From the NCBI GenBank assembly GCA_015680685.1, contig MNCI01013751.1, positions 23,742 to 87,741 of the forward strand: a stretch of 64,000 nucleotides of DNA, in the 5' to 3' direction. Shown piece by piece: positions 30,581 through 43,794 of this stretch. The translations under genes were made by a program, and so were the position numbers. Under the pieces are notes generated by a model. It ran no database searches, was not told the origin of the DNA, and saw nothing but the letters and a program-made list of their open reading frames with translations. The stretch's first letter is position 1. Each line of letters starts with the position of its first letter. This DNA comes from Gnetum montanum (taxonomy: Eukaryota > Streptophyta > Gnetopsida > Gnetales > Gnetaceae).

Positions 30581-32519
30581 AATTGCTTCATTGTGTATTT
30601 TTCAAATTATATGATATTTTATTATATGAATTAAGAACATTCTCCCAAATTTATGTTCAAAACCCCACATAACTTTATAAGTGATCAAATTAATTTTTAA
30701 AATTAAGAAAATTTTTAAAGCTTTAAATAAATCTATGCTTATGATATAGGAAAGAAGTGTTACAACCTAAAATAATATGATTATAAGCATATCCCAAGAC
30801 ATATAACCAAAATGATACATTCAAATACATATGTATTCTTCTTTAGCTAATCACTGGTAGTTAAATTTTTTTAATATATTCCATTGGCTACATGTCTTAG
30901 GCTATACATATAGTTAGCTTATTTTAGCTTTGACCTACCTTTTCTAATTTATCATTTGATTTTGAACCTATCTTATGTCTTCTCTTATTAATTAAGAGTT
31001 GTCAACTCTAGAAGTTAACAAAAAATATTCAAAATTTTTTATTATAAATTAATGAAATTTATGTATTCATAGACGCACACATGTATACCTTAATGTCTTT
31101 TCTCAATTTTAGTTGTGATTATTTTCTTTCCCTTAAAAAGAATCAACATATAGCATTATCAGTATTTCATCCATGACGAGGGTAATGATAATGTAGTATT
31201 AAGGGATGCTACATGTTCAAGCTTTTCTTGCAAAGCTTGGATAAGAAATAACAGAAATCTTGGATGCACATGGAATTTAATTTTCATTGAACTCTAAATC
31301 TACACTTTGTTACTTGATACCATGGATGCATCATGTCCTTTCTACCCTTAAGGGCTAATGGTATAGTTAAGCTAGGATAGTCACTTAGGTCTCTCGAACT
31401 TGCATGTAGTACCTTTTAATTGACCATGATTTAAAATTACAACTTTCCTCTAGATGCTAAACTTATAATGCATTTTAAACATGCAAGGGTTTTGTCATGA
31501 TTGGTGCTCTTTCATGAAAAGCCTTTGGAACAATGTCCACTGTAATATAGAATCATTTAATATATTATCTTATCAAATGTAGTTCTCTTTGAATACACAA
31601 ACTAGTAGTTAGTGAGTTTGTCAACCAAACATAATAATTTAGAAGAATTTTAGAAGCACAACAATGCCTCATTTATAACTCAAACTAGCAACTTCTTGGT
31701 AACTAAATAATGTCACCATATAGCCAAACATGTTCAACCATCCAAGTAAATTAAATATTCTATCATTGACTCCAAATTTTAGAAAATCAATTAATTTATC
31801 AATGTTCACATAAAGTCAAGTTCTATATGTTAATGTTATAATAATAGAATTGAAAGTTGCCTCTAGAAATAATGAAGTGCTAACCTAGAGGTAAGAGTAT
31901 TAATTAAGCTATATGTTGATTTTGGTAGGAAATATTAAGCATTAATTTCTAATTGGACTACGTGTTGAAGTGAATAATGAAATTCTATTAAACAACTTTA
32001 GAGAAAAATGTTTTTTTTTATTGAAACAAAAGGTAACATGATGTGGTGGCTGCAAGTTGCCAAGTAATATGATTTTTTCCAAATGTGAATGGTGCAAGTT
32101 GTTAGGTTATATGATTTTTTCAAATAAATTATTTCACAATGTTTTTTCATTATTAGTTCATGTATAAATTAATTACTTTAGTGGGGTTATAAATTACACT
32201 CAATTATTTGCAATGAATGTGCACGGTATCTATCATTCCTCTTCACAATCATCCGAGAATGATTGTGTTTAGCAAGCTTTTACATAGCTCTATTCATGTT
32301 AAAGCCTTTGATTGGGTAAATTCAAATGAGGCATTAGATCCATCAAAATGTAATTTTTTATTTTGTTGCTTAAGATTAAATAGCACTAGTATATTTAAGA
32401 AAATCATAAAAATATTTTGTCATAAATTATTTCACAAATTTCCCAAAACATCAGTATATAACAGATAATTAAAAAGGAGAAAGTCATGCTCCCTTTGTTT
32501 TAGAAAGGTAGATGGTGGG
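30581..32519. other. AT-rich stretch, no gene recognised
   Basis: Very AT-rich with many short frames and no recognised domain. It may hold remains of the DNA transposon and old LTR pieces. Nothing defensible to name. Confidence 0.5.
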
Positions 32520-32562
32520 AACAAAAAAAAAAAGAAAAAAAAACAAAAAAAGAAAAAAAAAA
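32520..32562. repeat. A-rich low-complexity tract
   Basis: Runs of 7-12 A interrupted by G or C, about 43 bases. Could be a retroposon tail; no target duplication checked out. Confidence 0.85.
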
Positions 32563-33589
32563 CGGGTTATTGAAGTCAACTCTTGTATTGTGTAATGTTT
32601 CCTCACAATTTGGCCTTGAAACTAGTTACAATGGTGCTTTCCCTTTGCCAAAATCACATCTAAGATGTGGAGAATTTGCATGGTGTTAGCAATACTTGTG
32701 GGTTTATCATTAGTTGAAGATCCTAGCTTGGGATAAGTATACTTCAGGGGCTTAGCAATTTTGGAAAATCGTGAAGGTTGCTTAGTGGTTTTCCAAATAT
32801 TTTAAGCACCCAAACTATTGCAAGTTGTCAAAATGCACTTTCACAAATTTTGAACTCTTAAATTTCCTATGTTTCACAAATCTTGGGGAGTTGGGGATGT
32901 TGGATGGGTCCTTCAACTTAGTAGTATGTAATTTATTTATTTATTATTTTTTGGGATAGGCCAAGGATGCATTGGGGATGAGAAGTCCTAGATAGCATAA
33001 ATTTTTTTTTATGATGTAAAATATCTATCCTAAGAATATAAAATATGGAAAATAGAATAAAATTGTATTGTAGAATTGAGTTTTAGTTGTTATTCTTGGG
33101 AGTGTTTTTTTTTCTAATAAGTTGTCAAATTCTTTTCATGTATTTAGGAATGCAAGAACATTCTTTGTGAGTTAAGGATATATTCTTAAGATGTGTGTTC
33201 CTAGGAATGTTTCAAACATAATTTCCAAGGTAACATGTTTCATAACATTGTAATCTACCCTATAATCTTCAAGAACTAAAATCAGAGGTCTTGGGATATT
33301 GTCTTAGGTAAGTATTCTACATTCATTTCCAAAAGCTTCAAGAACTACCTGCTCCTAAGAATGAGTGAGATATGGTATACCCAAAGCATTTATTGTTAGA
33401 GTCAAAGCATAACATTTTAGTTGCAATAGAGTTGAAGGAAAGACATGGCTACCATTAATGAGTATAGAGGAACTTTGAGTTTAAAGAAAAGCCAAGATGT
33501 TGCATAAGGGAAAAGAATCTCCTGATAAATTTTAAGATGTTGACACTTTCTCCTTCTTCGAATACTTGCAATAATACAATTTAAACATC
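32563..33589. other. No gene recognised
   Basis: AT-rich. A phrase near 32945-32975 (ttattttttgggat, aaggatgcattgggga) resembles 56035-56115, hinting at a shared unknown repeat at the two places. Confidence 0.4.
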
Positions 33590-36180
33590 TATCAGCTCCA
33601 CCAATGGATTGATGTAGTGTACATAGAGTTGAATATAGAAGAACCTAACTCGTTTGATTTTGATAAGGATTATGGTCTAGTGGAAAAATCAGGCTTGTAG
33701 TCATTAGGATCAATGGAAGAATGGTATGAGATTTATGAGAAAATAGGGCTACACAAGCTTAGTTTTGGGCCTAGGGGCAACCTAGTTAGAGACATTTTGA
33801 ATTGTTTAATAGCAGAAACATTTTATGAGAAGAACAAACTGTGATTCAAGGGAAATATGGAGCACTATATTGACATTAGCATTAAGAAGGCATATAAGAT
33901 TTATGGTCTAATGGAGCTAGACATCATAGAAATAAAGGTCCAACAATATAATGAAGAAGTTTTGAGCAGTAAATTTTGGAATCATCTTGAATCAAGAAAA
34001 GCCATTAAGCTACCGCCACTAGGCTTAGCAAAGGCATGGAGATATAGGAACGTCATTCCAAAAGCTTAAGAGCTCAGGTTTCTGAAATCAACATTATTTT
34101 TGATTATTATGTCTAGACCTAGGTCGTATTAAAAAACAAAAGGTTTTTCTTTCCTATACAATATATGAATGATGCATTGTAGTAAAGCTTGTCTGAGATT
34201 CATGATCAAGGAAATTAGCTAAACCTTAGCTCATTTTTATTGGATCTCTTGCTAAGTGAGGTTTCTAAGCCTAAAAGAATGGATTTAATTTTCATAGGCT
34301 ATGTATCATAGAGAAGAGCACACTCAGGGGACCCATGTTATGACTTTTTCCTAGTCGTTTATTATAGGATCTTCCACTAAGGGTTGATCAGTAGGTCATC
34401 AATGAGATAAGGGAAAAAAGCCACGGAGCCATTTTTCTTCATGTCCAATATATACAGAAACTTATAGTAGGATTTGAAGGAAAAGTTTTTAAGCTACCCA
34501 AGTTGGTATCTCCATATTTGGCTACATTGGAGGTAGGGTGACAAATGTGGAAGAGCCCTTTGAGGCATGATTACAAACACAAGGAGATTTTTGCTCTTAA
34601 ATTTGGCTTTTGGGAATTTTCCAATTCAACACATTTGAGAGGAACAACCAAAAGATACAAAGAGCAGTGTAATTTTCCTTTGGCTCTAAAGAGAATATAT
34701 TCGATTGCTAAAACCAGAATAGTCCATCAGCTCAACAAGTTAGATGTAGTTTACCTAAGAACTACTGATAGGGAAGTAAACTGAGCCAAGGATGAAGCTT
34801 CAAAATAGCTTAAAAAGAGTTTATTAATGAAGCTTCTGTCCAACACTTATGATCAACCAATCGTCAAAGTATGTAGATGGATCGAGGATAGAGATCATCC
34901 TTTAGCTAGGGATTTTCCAGATGAATATTTAGCACTAATGGGAAAAAAATATTTTTATTGGAAACTATTACAACTAGAGGAAGCCATGCCTAATGAAAGA
35001 TTCCCACAGCTAGAGGAAGCCATGCCCAATGAAAGATTCCCACTCAATAGGATAGAATATGCAAGAGTTAAGAGAGCTAGGAAGTTGAAATTGGAAAGAA
35101 TAAGGCTTAACAAAGAAAAACAATAACAATAGCTTCTAGAGTAGCAAAAATTAAAGGAGCTTGAGCAAAAACATCTTTTAGGGCAAGGAATAAAAGAACA
35201 GTAGTAGTAGCAATCATTAGAACAACAAAGATTAATAGAACTACAACATTAGCAACAAATGGAAGGGGAAAGCTCATCATTTGCTCTTACTATTTTGCAT
35301 GTTCCTTCAAGGTATTTAAAGAAGGGAGCAACTTGATCATTTAAAATTAAAGAGAAAGAAGGTAGAATCATATTGACTTAGAAGCTTCCAACTAAGTCTA
35401 AAACTGAAGCTACTATCATATTCTAGTACAAGGAAGATGACCTTCAAATAGGGAAACAGAAGCTTGCAATGTTTCATAAAGAGATGTCAGATCCAATAGC
35501 TACTCTGATTAAAGATATGGAACAAATAGTAGATAATCAAATAGCTAAACTATAGGAATTTTTGCTGTAGAGTGAGCAAAAAATGTCCAAGATATAAGGA
35601 GAAATGAAGAGCTTAAAAGAGTCAAATGAACAACTTAAAGCAATGATAATCATCAAGGAATCATTGCTGGAAAAAAATGAACATGAAGGAGCAAAAATGG
35701 AGGAAAGATTGGTCATTGCTTGCTCTAAGTTAGAATAACCTAGAAAAGGAAAAGCTCTTGATTACTCTCATCTTACCCTTTTAAGCTTTAAGGAGATAAT
35801 AACTAAGATGGAGTATAGTAAGCATTGGATGAGAGAGAAGCATGCCGTATTCACACAAATAGAAGGAAGAATTCATGATGGTGTTAGTTACAAGAATTAT
35901 GTGTGAAATTGCTCAAAAGAAGTTAGAATTTGAACAAGCTTGTTTTGGTGTAGGATTTGCATTAATTGAGATAAACACTTTGATGACAAATAGTGCTGAA
36001 GATAGAAAGCTCGAATGAATCAGACTATCAAAACTCTTATTAATCATGGGGAATTGTGCCAATAGCTAGGCATAGAAGGGCTCTAGGTTTAGCAAATGGA
36101 GAAGATCTACTACGAAGTTGAGTAGTTAGCTAACGAATTGCAGTTATATGAAGAGAGCATATGGAAATTGTAATTTTAGA
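33590..36180 (+). pseudogene. Decayed long ORF with Gln/Glu-rich coiled coil, family unknown
   Basis: The plus strand carries one long protein-like signal with stops: WYEIYEKIGLHKLSFGPRG near 33.73 kb, then SKFWNHLESRKAIKLPPLGL (33.97 kb), KSPLRHDYKHKEIFALKFGF (34.55 kb), DHPLARDFPDEYLALMGKKY (34.9 kb), a Lys/Arg-rich part, then a Gln/Leu/Glu-rich coiled coil (35.1-35.3 kb) and a second coiled coil (35.5-35.75 kb). Most premature stops in the coiled coil are TAG or TAA lying in runs of CAG/CAA, as expected from C-to-T change of Gln codons. The architecture recalls retroelement-associated ORFs with a globular N-terminus and coiled-coil tail, but I do not recognise the family and no pol domain adjoins it. 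Confidence 0.6.
34974..35045. repeat. 36-bp in-frame tandem duplication
   Basis: The unit starting ctagaggaagccatgcc is present twice at 34974 and 35010, encoding the 12-residue unit QLEEAMPNERFP twice. One base differs. Confidence 0.9.
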
Positions 36181-37882
36181 TTTTGTAATTGTTGTAACTA
36201 CATGAAACTAATATAAAAATCTTAGAGCATATTAGTTTTTTAGGGATTTTTTGGAGGGAGAAGAAAACAAAAGCTCTAAAGAGTATTTTTAATGGCATTT
36301 AAAATAGGTTCCATTATCTTTTTTAGCTTTTATCACTTCGTTAGCAATTTCTATTTGAATGGTTTTTCCTATTACATCTAGCTTAATATTGAATGGCTAC
36401 ATAAGAATGGTTGCTAGTTTTTATATAGGTTATTTTCTTTATAAGTTGAGGCTTAGCTTATTTTTGCTATTTTGATTGAATAGGGTTGTTTGTTTCAACT
36501 AGTAATTCTTAATTAGTTTTGTGTAGAAATATTTTATCTTCATCTAATTCTAAGCTTATGAATAATTTATATTTCTTAGTTTTCTGCTTTGTCTGGCAAA
36601 GCTTTTGTGAATTTGCTTTTGAGAAGTTAGTAGGAGATAGTTTAGAATTGAAGATCAACACCTTCTATAAAACCTTTCATTCATTTATGTATGTGGTGAG
36701 TAATATTTAAGACTAGGCTGTATGGGGATTGTTGTTCAATTTCTTAAGCTTAACTAAGAGACAGCTAAAAGAGATAGTTACAGTTATACTTGAATATAAC
36801 CATACTTTAAATCTATTCTATACCTTATATTTTTTAATAGATTATCATTAAGGTAAATGTATTTAATCTCATTAGCTCATTTTACCAATAGAGGCTATTT
36901 TGGGGTATCCGTGCTTGAGCAATACTAGAAACCAGCAAGCACCTAAAATGAGTTATTTGAGTTGTTCTTTGTGGCATAATTGTTCTTGATTATGTTACAA
37001 CAACTAGAGATAGAGAATTAAAAAGGCAAGATCTATATTGCAAGAGAAATAAAAAAATATGAACTTGCTATAAATGTTCCAGGAGATGTAACAAGAATTA
37101 GAGGCATTTAATGAGAAATTGTGTTACCTCATTCTTTCTTCGATGCATGCACTTAATGTAGATCTAGCACAAATGTTGCAGAGTCAGAAGTTGTTGAAGT
37201 AAAGAGATGAATCAGATTGATGTGTGAACTTGATTCGAAGAAATTCTCCATGTGTCAGGAAGATAAAACAATGGGGATACAATGCATCGGCTAGAAAAAA
37301 GAGAGAGAAATTAGAGGAGTTGATTATCTCTAGAGGGAGAGTAGTTATTTTGTAGAGAGATAGAGTCTTTAAAAGGAGCAAAATTGCGTCGAGTAGCAGA
37401 GATAGTTACCAAATGCAAAGCAAATGTTGATTATTTTCAAAAGCTAAATGGAGAAAAATGCCAACCAAACCCTATTTTTTTAGGGCTATCCTTGTATTTA
37501 TAGGTTGAAAATGCCTCATAGATCATGTAGAAATGATGCATTGGAACCCACAGAATCTTTTGAAAAGTTATGGATAAGAGAATTGACATGTAGTTAATTG
37601 CTATAAAAATGGATGTTAGATGTTAATTGTAGGATTGACACTAGATGTTAAAGGATGAAAGAAAAATTGCCACTAGAACTAACACCAGATGTCAAAATTG
37701 AGAGCCATAGATGATGGACCAAAAACGATGTAGTTGATGATGCGAGACATCATTTGTGGAAAGAGATGAAGATGGAGACCAGACACTAAGTGGTAGATGA
37801 TGTAGGATGTTAAATCTAGATTGCTAAAGATGGCTTTAACACTAAGAAACTAGAGAATACACCTAGGACTTCGACTCATGCA
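36181..37882. other. Mostly unassigned; degenerate zinc-knuckle-like trace at 37.05 kb
   Basis: At about 37055-37120 the plus strand reads TCYKCSRRCNKN, a stop, then RHLMRNC: a CxxC and an HxxxxC but with too long a middle for a canonical CCHC knuckle. It may be the end of a gag that belongs with the decayed ORF to the left. Otherwise no coding signal. Confidence 0.35.
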
Positions 37883-37923
37883 CAAAAAAAGAAAAAGAAA
37901 AAGAAAAAGAAAAAGAAAAAGAA
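37883..37923. repeat. (GAAAAA)n simple repeat
   Basis: About six GAAAAA units directly before the 5' limit of the plus-strand LINE copy. Confidence 0.9.
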
Positions 37924-37924
37924 G

Positions 37925-40329
37925 CCAAAGTAGATACAATAAGAAGCCCATTAAAGTATTCTTAAAGCAGAAATTACAACAAAAGAAATTAAGTAGCAGC
38001 TTCTAGTTGAGTAGATGGTAACGCTCCATGATTTGATGATTTTCTAATTTTCTTTTTAAAGAAGCATTAGGATATTGTTGAAAATGATTTTGTTGATGTT
38101 TTCCAAGAAGCTATTAAAAAAGTTCCTCTTTGTAAAAATATTAATAAATTTGTGATTCATCTTCTTCATAAGAATGAAGATCATTAACATATTGGTAATT
38201 AGAGGTCTGTTATTTTTTTTAACAATATTTATAAAATTTTAACTAAATGCATGACTTGCAGAATTCAAAATGTTATAGAAGATATCCTCAAACTTGAGAA
38301 GACTAGTTTTGTTAAAAGTAGACATATCTTAAATAATGTTATTGCAATTTGGAAGGGAATGCAGTGGGCTTCTCATACTAAACAAGGCATTGCTTTTATT
38401 AATTTAGATTATGCTAAAGCTTATAATAGGATTGAATGGAATTTCATTATTTCTTGTTTCTATAAACTAAGATTTGATGATTATTTTATTTATCTTGCCT
38501 ATACCATGCTCATTGTCGTTAATGATAAAGTTATTATTAATTTTGGATTGAATTCTTCCTTTTCTCTTCTATAATTAGTTCGTCAAGATTTTCTATTAGC
38601 TCTATATCTTTTTATTAATACTGCAAACTTTCTTTCACATAATTTGCATTATGATCTATAAAGGAATATTATTAAGGGATTTTAATTGATGATCAATCTA
38701 CACAATTACTTAATATGCAGTTTGTGAATTATACATTTTTATGATTAATAATTCTCTTCAATATATCAATACTTTTTTTATTAGAGTGAAATATTACTAC
38801 ATGTTATCTCGCTCTTGTATCAAATGTCAAAAATAGGTTGTTTATTGTAATGAAAATATTGATAAGTGGGTTATTTTTATATCTTGGAAAATATTTTTTT
38901 AAAAAAGATTCTATCTTTAAAGTTTTAGAAACATTGTTTTCTTTTACACCTAATGCTACTATTTTGTAGAGTTATGTGGTTGATAAAATTGAAAAGAAGC
39001 CTAATAAATGGAAGATGAAAAGCTCATTCTTTTTGGCAAAGTTTTAGTTATTAAGCTAATGCTTCAATTAACTTATATTTATTACTTTCATTGTTGGGCT
39101 CCTTCTAAAACTTCTTATAATAGAATTGATGGTATTATCCGTTGGGTTTTTTGGTCTTCTAAGCAACATAGAAAATGTTTTTATGGAATTACGTAGGCTA
39201 TTAGCACTAGTATCAAGAAAGGTGGAGGATTTGATCTCATTAATTGGTATAACTAGGGTATTTCTCTTGTAGTAAAATGGATTGCAAAGTGCATTAATGG
39301 AGATGATGTTTTGATGTTATTTTTAAGAAATAGACCTATGTAATAAAAATCTAAGAATGATAATATGTAGTATTCTAAGTTTTTTCATCGCCTTCTTTTT
39401 TCTCAAGACATTTTTATTCCTAGTTCTGTAATTTTTAAACATATGTAGAAGACATGGTGCAAACTTAATAAATATTAAAATTACAATCATACTACAGTTT
39501 TAGAAGATATGCTTAAGAAAATTAGCCCATGATGGCTTCTTTTTAACGAAGGAGCTTGGACTACTAATTCATCTAGACTATGTATTACTTGAAGCAAATT
39601 TGGTATTATTGTAGTTTCTTGTCTACATATGCATGATAGATGGATTACATGGAATGAAGTTTCTAGCCTCTATGTTTTGAAAAGAAAGAGGATAAAGAAT
39701 TTTGAATTTTAATTTCTAATTTTTAGAATTTATTTAAAGTTTATAAGATTCTACATTATGCATTTTTAGATATTTTTTTGGAAAGATGACAGATATGTTT
39801 TTCCTTTTAATTCTAAATTTTCTTGCAAAATTATTACAATGAATGACTTTATTCATAAAAATTCAATAAGGGCTAAAAAATGCAATTATCATTACACTTC
39901 AAGGAGAGAAAAATGAAATATATTTGGAGAGCTTCTACCTTTCCTAAAACTTGTATTCTTTTATGGTGTCTTATTCATCAAGGTCTTCCTTTCATTACTT
40001 ATCTTAAACATATTGAAATTATCTTTTCTTAATGTTCCCTTTGTAGAAATGAAGATTCATTTTCTCATGTGTTTTTAAAGAGTCTTATTGCTCAGCATGC
40101 TTAGAAATAGATATCTAAAATTTGTAATAATTTTCAACCAAGTATTAATGAAGTCATTTTTGATGCTCATCTAGCTTTATTAACTTTTTTTCTTTGCATT
40201 TGGAATTATGTTCGATCACTAGTTTACTCTATTTGGAAGCTTTAGTGTACAATTATTTTCCAATATCAAGAATATAACTATGATCTCTCTTTAGTAGCTA
40301 AATATCATATTCTCAAAGATGTTACTTTT
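37925..40329 (+). mobile_element. L1-type LINE, plus-strand copy, segment 1 (ORF2 RT region)
   Basis: Aligns with the minus-strand copy from about 'agtattcttaaagcag' onward. Pieces: VENDFVDVFQEAIKKVPL, FVKSRHILNNVIAIWKGMQW (38.3 kb), FINLDYAKAYNRIEWNFII, then the active-site stretch reads MQFVNYTFL (38.72 kb) where the other copy has MHFADDFFF, so the Asp pair is lost. A zf-RVT part follows near 39.9-40.1 kb. The 5' part (ORF1 and start of ORF2) is missing, so this copy is 5' truncated. It breaks off at gttactttt|t because element A inserted there, and resumes at 53510. Confidence 0.85.
40325..40329. repeat. Target-site duplication CTTTT of element A (left)
   Basis: CTTTT at 40325-40329 and again at 53510-53514 flank element A. 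The homologous uninterrupted stretch in the minus-strand LINE (gatgttgcttttcagttac, near 10075-10095 read in reverse complement) has it once. Three extra bases (TTA) lie between this duplication and the TG of the LTR. Confidence 0.7.
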
Positions 40330-40332
40330 TTA

Positions 40333-41211
40333 TGAATTGTCATTGTGTTATGTTGACAGGGCCCCATCTACGTGGTGTTGCCCCATCAATAGGGCTACGT
40401 CGATGTAGTGTTTTCTGCGTCTATGGGGACTTAGCAACATAGCTCCAAAATAAAGTCTATAAATACATGCTCACCAACCATGTTTATGCATATCTTGTGA
40501 TAGTTGTAGCAAAGCTCTTATAGTTTTGTGATTTGAGAGTTAGAATATTTCTTTTGAGTGCCCACAACAGGAGTCAGAAAGTGTACGGATCTTTATTCGA
40601 TCACTGTTGTACCTAAACACATCAGTGTAAATGATAATAAAGACAAGCCTTTTGATCAAACCTTGCAATAGTTGAAATAGATTAATGATTCATTTATGCA
40701 TTTATTATTTTCATTAATTATGCAATTAATTAAGTTAAATTAGACTTCAAGTGAGTAGTTAATTAATTAAGCTAAATAGATTAAACACATAAGTATGATC
40801 ACTTTGAGCGTAAACATGTATTTCCTTGGTAATTCCAGCAACATTATTGCTTGGTTCGCCCAGTAGCATAGCGCTTGGTAATCCCAGTAGTGGATACGTG
40901 GGTTTAGGACTAGTTAGAGATTAGTTAATTAGTTAAGTTTAGTCAGTTATTAAATTCCTTCATTTCTCTATTTCAAGCACCAAAAACATAAAACATAGAA
41001 TAATAAAAATCATATGCCTCAATTACACTTAACCATATCTTTGTGCATCACAGGTGTAATTGAGAAGACAAAAAATGACTATTAGGGCAAAGTTCACTTC
41101 CTAGAAGACTACTGTACTGGAAGACATAAAGTTCGTGGAATTCGACTAAATCGTGCATGAATGCTTCGTGATTTGTATGGTTGGGCATAGGGGTACCTCG
41201 ATTGCTCATCA
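40333..41211 (+). repeat. 5' LTR of element A (879 bp)
   Basis: TGAATTGTCATT... to ...tgctcatCA. TATA box tctataaatac near 40457. Its downstream part has 'ttccttggtaattccagcaa' and 'cgcttggtaatcccagtagt'. Compared with the 3' LTR it lacks about 35 bases around 40900 and differs by many transitions, so the insertion is old. Confidence 0.85.
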
Positions 41212-41229
41212 TTGCATCATTTCTGAGAA
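41212..41229 (+). other. Degenerate primer-binding site
   Basis: The 18 bases right after the LTR match the tRNA-Asp-type PBS of Athila elements (tggcgccgttgccgggga, from memory) at 10 positions; six of the eight differences are C-to-T or G-to-A, the changes expected at methylated CpG/CHG sites. Confidence 0.5.
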
Positions 41230-41362
41230 CTCTTTTTGTTGAAACGTGTGCTATCTGGGTTTAGTGACATCATTAACATCGTTGAATGAACCCTAAGGTC
41301 AAAATTATTTTCACAAATAATATAATCACATACACATACTAATATCCTATTTGTATTGCAAA

Positions 41363-43100
41363 ATGTCTTCTTCTCACAAGCATGATGATACTAAGCCATT
41401 GGTCTCTCAAGAATGCAAGGTGGTATATACTCATCTAGATGAGTATGTGCTTGACTTCACCTTCATCCTACATCAGGATGAACAACTACAATGACATGAT
41501 ATGGAAGGCAACATTGTAATGCCTCTCGATTGATCTGTGCCTAGGATGCTACTTCCAACTCTTAGGAGCTTGGGCATCCAAGATCTTTAAGAGGGTATGT
41601 TGTGCATGATTATGACTACTGAGACTACCATTCCATTGAAACATAGCACATAAGAGATTGACACAAGGAGAAGCATCATGAGTTTATGAAGGGAAAATGA
41701 TTCACCTATCCCTTGGTCTTGCTGAACCAAGATGACAATGAGGACCCTTCCTCTGGGGGCTCTTAACATGAATATTATCCATCCCTTGTTTCTGGTGATG
41801 GGGGTGTTGCCTTGAATCTACATTCCACTATCAAAAATCTAGGTTTAGGTAAAAATGGTAGTCAAGGTAGGGGCTCAGATAAGTGTCAAGAGGATAACAA
41901 AACTAACGAACGTGGCCATGACAACCAAAGAGGAGTTGGAAGATACCATGGTGGTGATGGTCCTCCTTCCTCTTCATCCTCTTCATCTACATCTTTTTCT
42001 TCCTCTTCTGGTTTTGACAAATGCCGCAGAAAGAACAATCATGATGAAGGTGAACAATGAGACAATAATGATGATTGCAAGGCCCACCATGACCAAAGGG
42101 GTAGTAGAAGACATTATCAAAATAATGATGATGATGAGCCTTTGCTGACGACTCAAAGGATGCTAAATATTGCAGAGGCTGTAAAAATTCCAACTAGGCA
42201 TGTGAAAGATAATTCGATCAGACAACTTGATATGAACAATATTCCCAGATTTGAGGGGGATATAACTCTAATCCACAAACACATCTTCAATCTTTTCATG
42301 ATGCTTATGCCTTACAAAATATCAAAAATGATTGGTAGAAACTAAATCTATTTCCTAGGACACTCATCAAGGAAGCAAAAAGTTAGTACAGGTCCTTGGA
42401 GCTAGAATCCATCTGTAGATGGAGTACAATGGTAGAGCTATTTAATGATAAGTATCAAATGTACTCCAGAGTATTTAATTTGAGAAGGTAGATCCAAGGA
42501 TGGAAGCAAGAAAACCATGAACCCTTGGATGTTGCCATGGGTAGATACTATTCTATCATACATCGATGCCTTGGCCATGGTTATTCTCAGTGGGAACAAC
42601 TTCGTCATATCATAGATGGACTTGGATTAGGAATTTATGAGAACTCTTGGGGTCTATGCCCAAGGGAGGCTCTCAGAACTTAGAGCCCATCAAATTTAAA
42701 GGCTAATTGAGCATACAATAGGGATCCTTCCATCAAAAATAGGGAGAGTTGAGGAAACATAAAAGTTTAGAGGAATATAATAGAGATCCTTCCATCAAAA
42801 ATAGGGAGGTTTGATTTTGTGACAGTGAGGAGGAATCACCACTTGATGAGGTGGTAAACAGAAAGACCTTGCCAATCCAAAAATGTATCTTTGAAATTTT
42901 GGCTAAAGTGGATAAAATGTGGGATTCATTGGATGAAAAATTCCAAACTCCTTTGAAAATCACCAAAGAATCAAAAGAGTATAGTAGTGATTGTAATCGC
43001 AAGAGGAAAAAAGAAACTGAACATGCCTATTAAAGGGATAAGGGCAAGATTTATGTAATAGATGAAATTATGGAAACTGAATAAAATAATGATGGTGGGT
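41363..43100 (+). pseudogene. gag of element A, broken
   Basis: First ATG at 41363 (MSSSHKHDDTKPLVSQ). The frame is cut by several stops. A Ser-rich and Gly/Asp-rich linker (41.8-42.1 kb) precedes a capsid-like region around 42.2-42.7 kb (NIPRFEGDITLIHKHIFNLF, and later QGRLSELRAHQI..LIEH). Element B has a counterpart of the latter near 63.75 kb on the minus strand. No canonical CCHC knuckle was found downstream. Confidence 0.6.
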
Positions 43101-43794
43101 GTGAAATCTACTAATATGAACATCCTAAGGGATGTTGCCCCATTGTGTCACACTTATAGGAGTCTAGGGTGTATGCTTTGAACCCACAACTAGTAAAAAG
43201 GAAAACACCAAGAAGGTTTCCTTATCCTCAAGGCAATTCCAAGTTGTTCCATCAATAATAACAATATTATCCAAGTGGAACTCCACCACAACCGTACGAA
43301 CAATATCAATAGTGACACTAACCACAGTCATGGGGGATGCCACCACCAAGGCACTAATACCCTTACAGGTAACCAAATTCATACATGTATTATGTTTAGT
43401 AACCACTATCTCCACATGACTCTTTGAGTCATGTTTCTCCTTTCCAACATCACTACCACCCTTCCAAATACTATAAAGCTCATTCTCCACATTCTCCACA
43501 TTTTATCCTTATCCTCCTCATGTTTCTACACCTATTCCTCCATCTTCAACACAACTATTGCTTGCTCAATCCATGCAAGATGAACTTCTAGCCCAGCCGT
43601 AGCAACACAATAGTAGTAGGCTATCAATTTACAATTAGTTCATCAACTGAGGGGTTTGAAACCTTGTGCTTGTAAAAGACCATTCATTCGACCCAACAGC
43701 CCTACTAAGCCCTCACAGACTTAGGTGGTTGATCACCCTACTCTTACCTCGTCCTTTACAAACTATTCCATTGGGTCCCCTTCAAACTAAATGC

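Noticed and set aside
41812-42148. Two overlapping frames with Ser-rich and Thr/Met-rich translations
   Set aside because: They are alternative frames through the low-complexity linker of element A's gag, not separate genes.
42733-43499. Minus-strand frames (89 and 111 residues) inside element A
   Set aside because: Opposite-strand shadows of gag; no motif.
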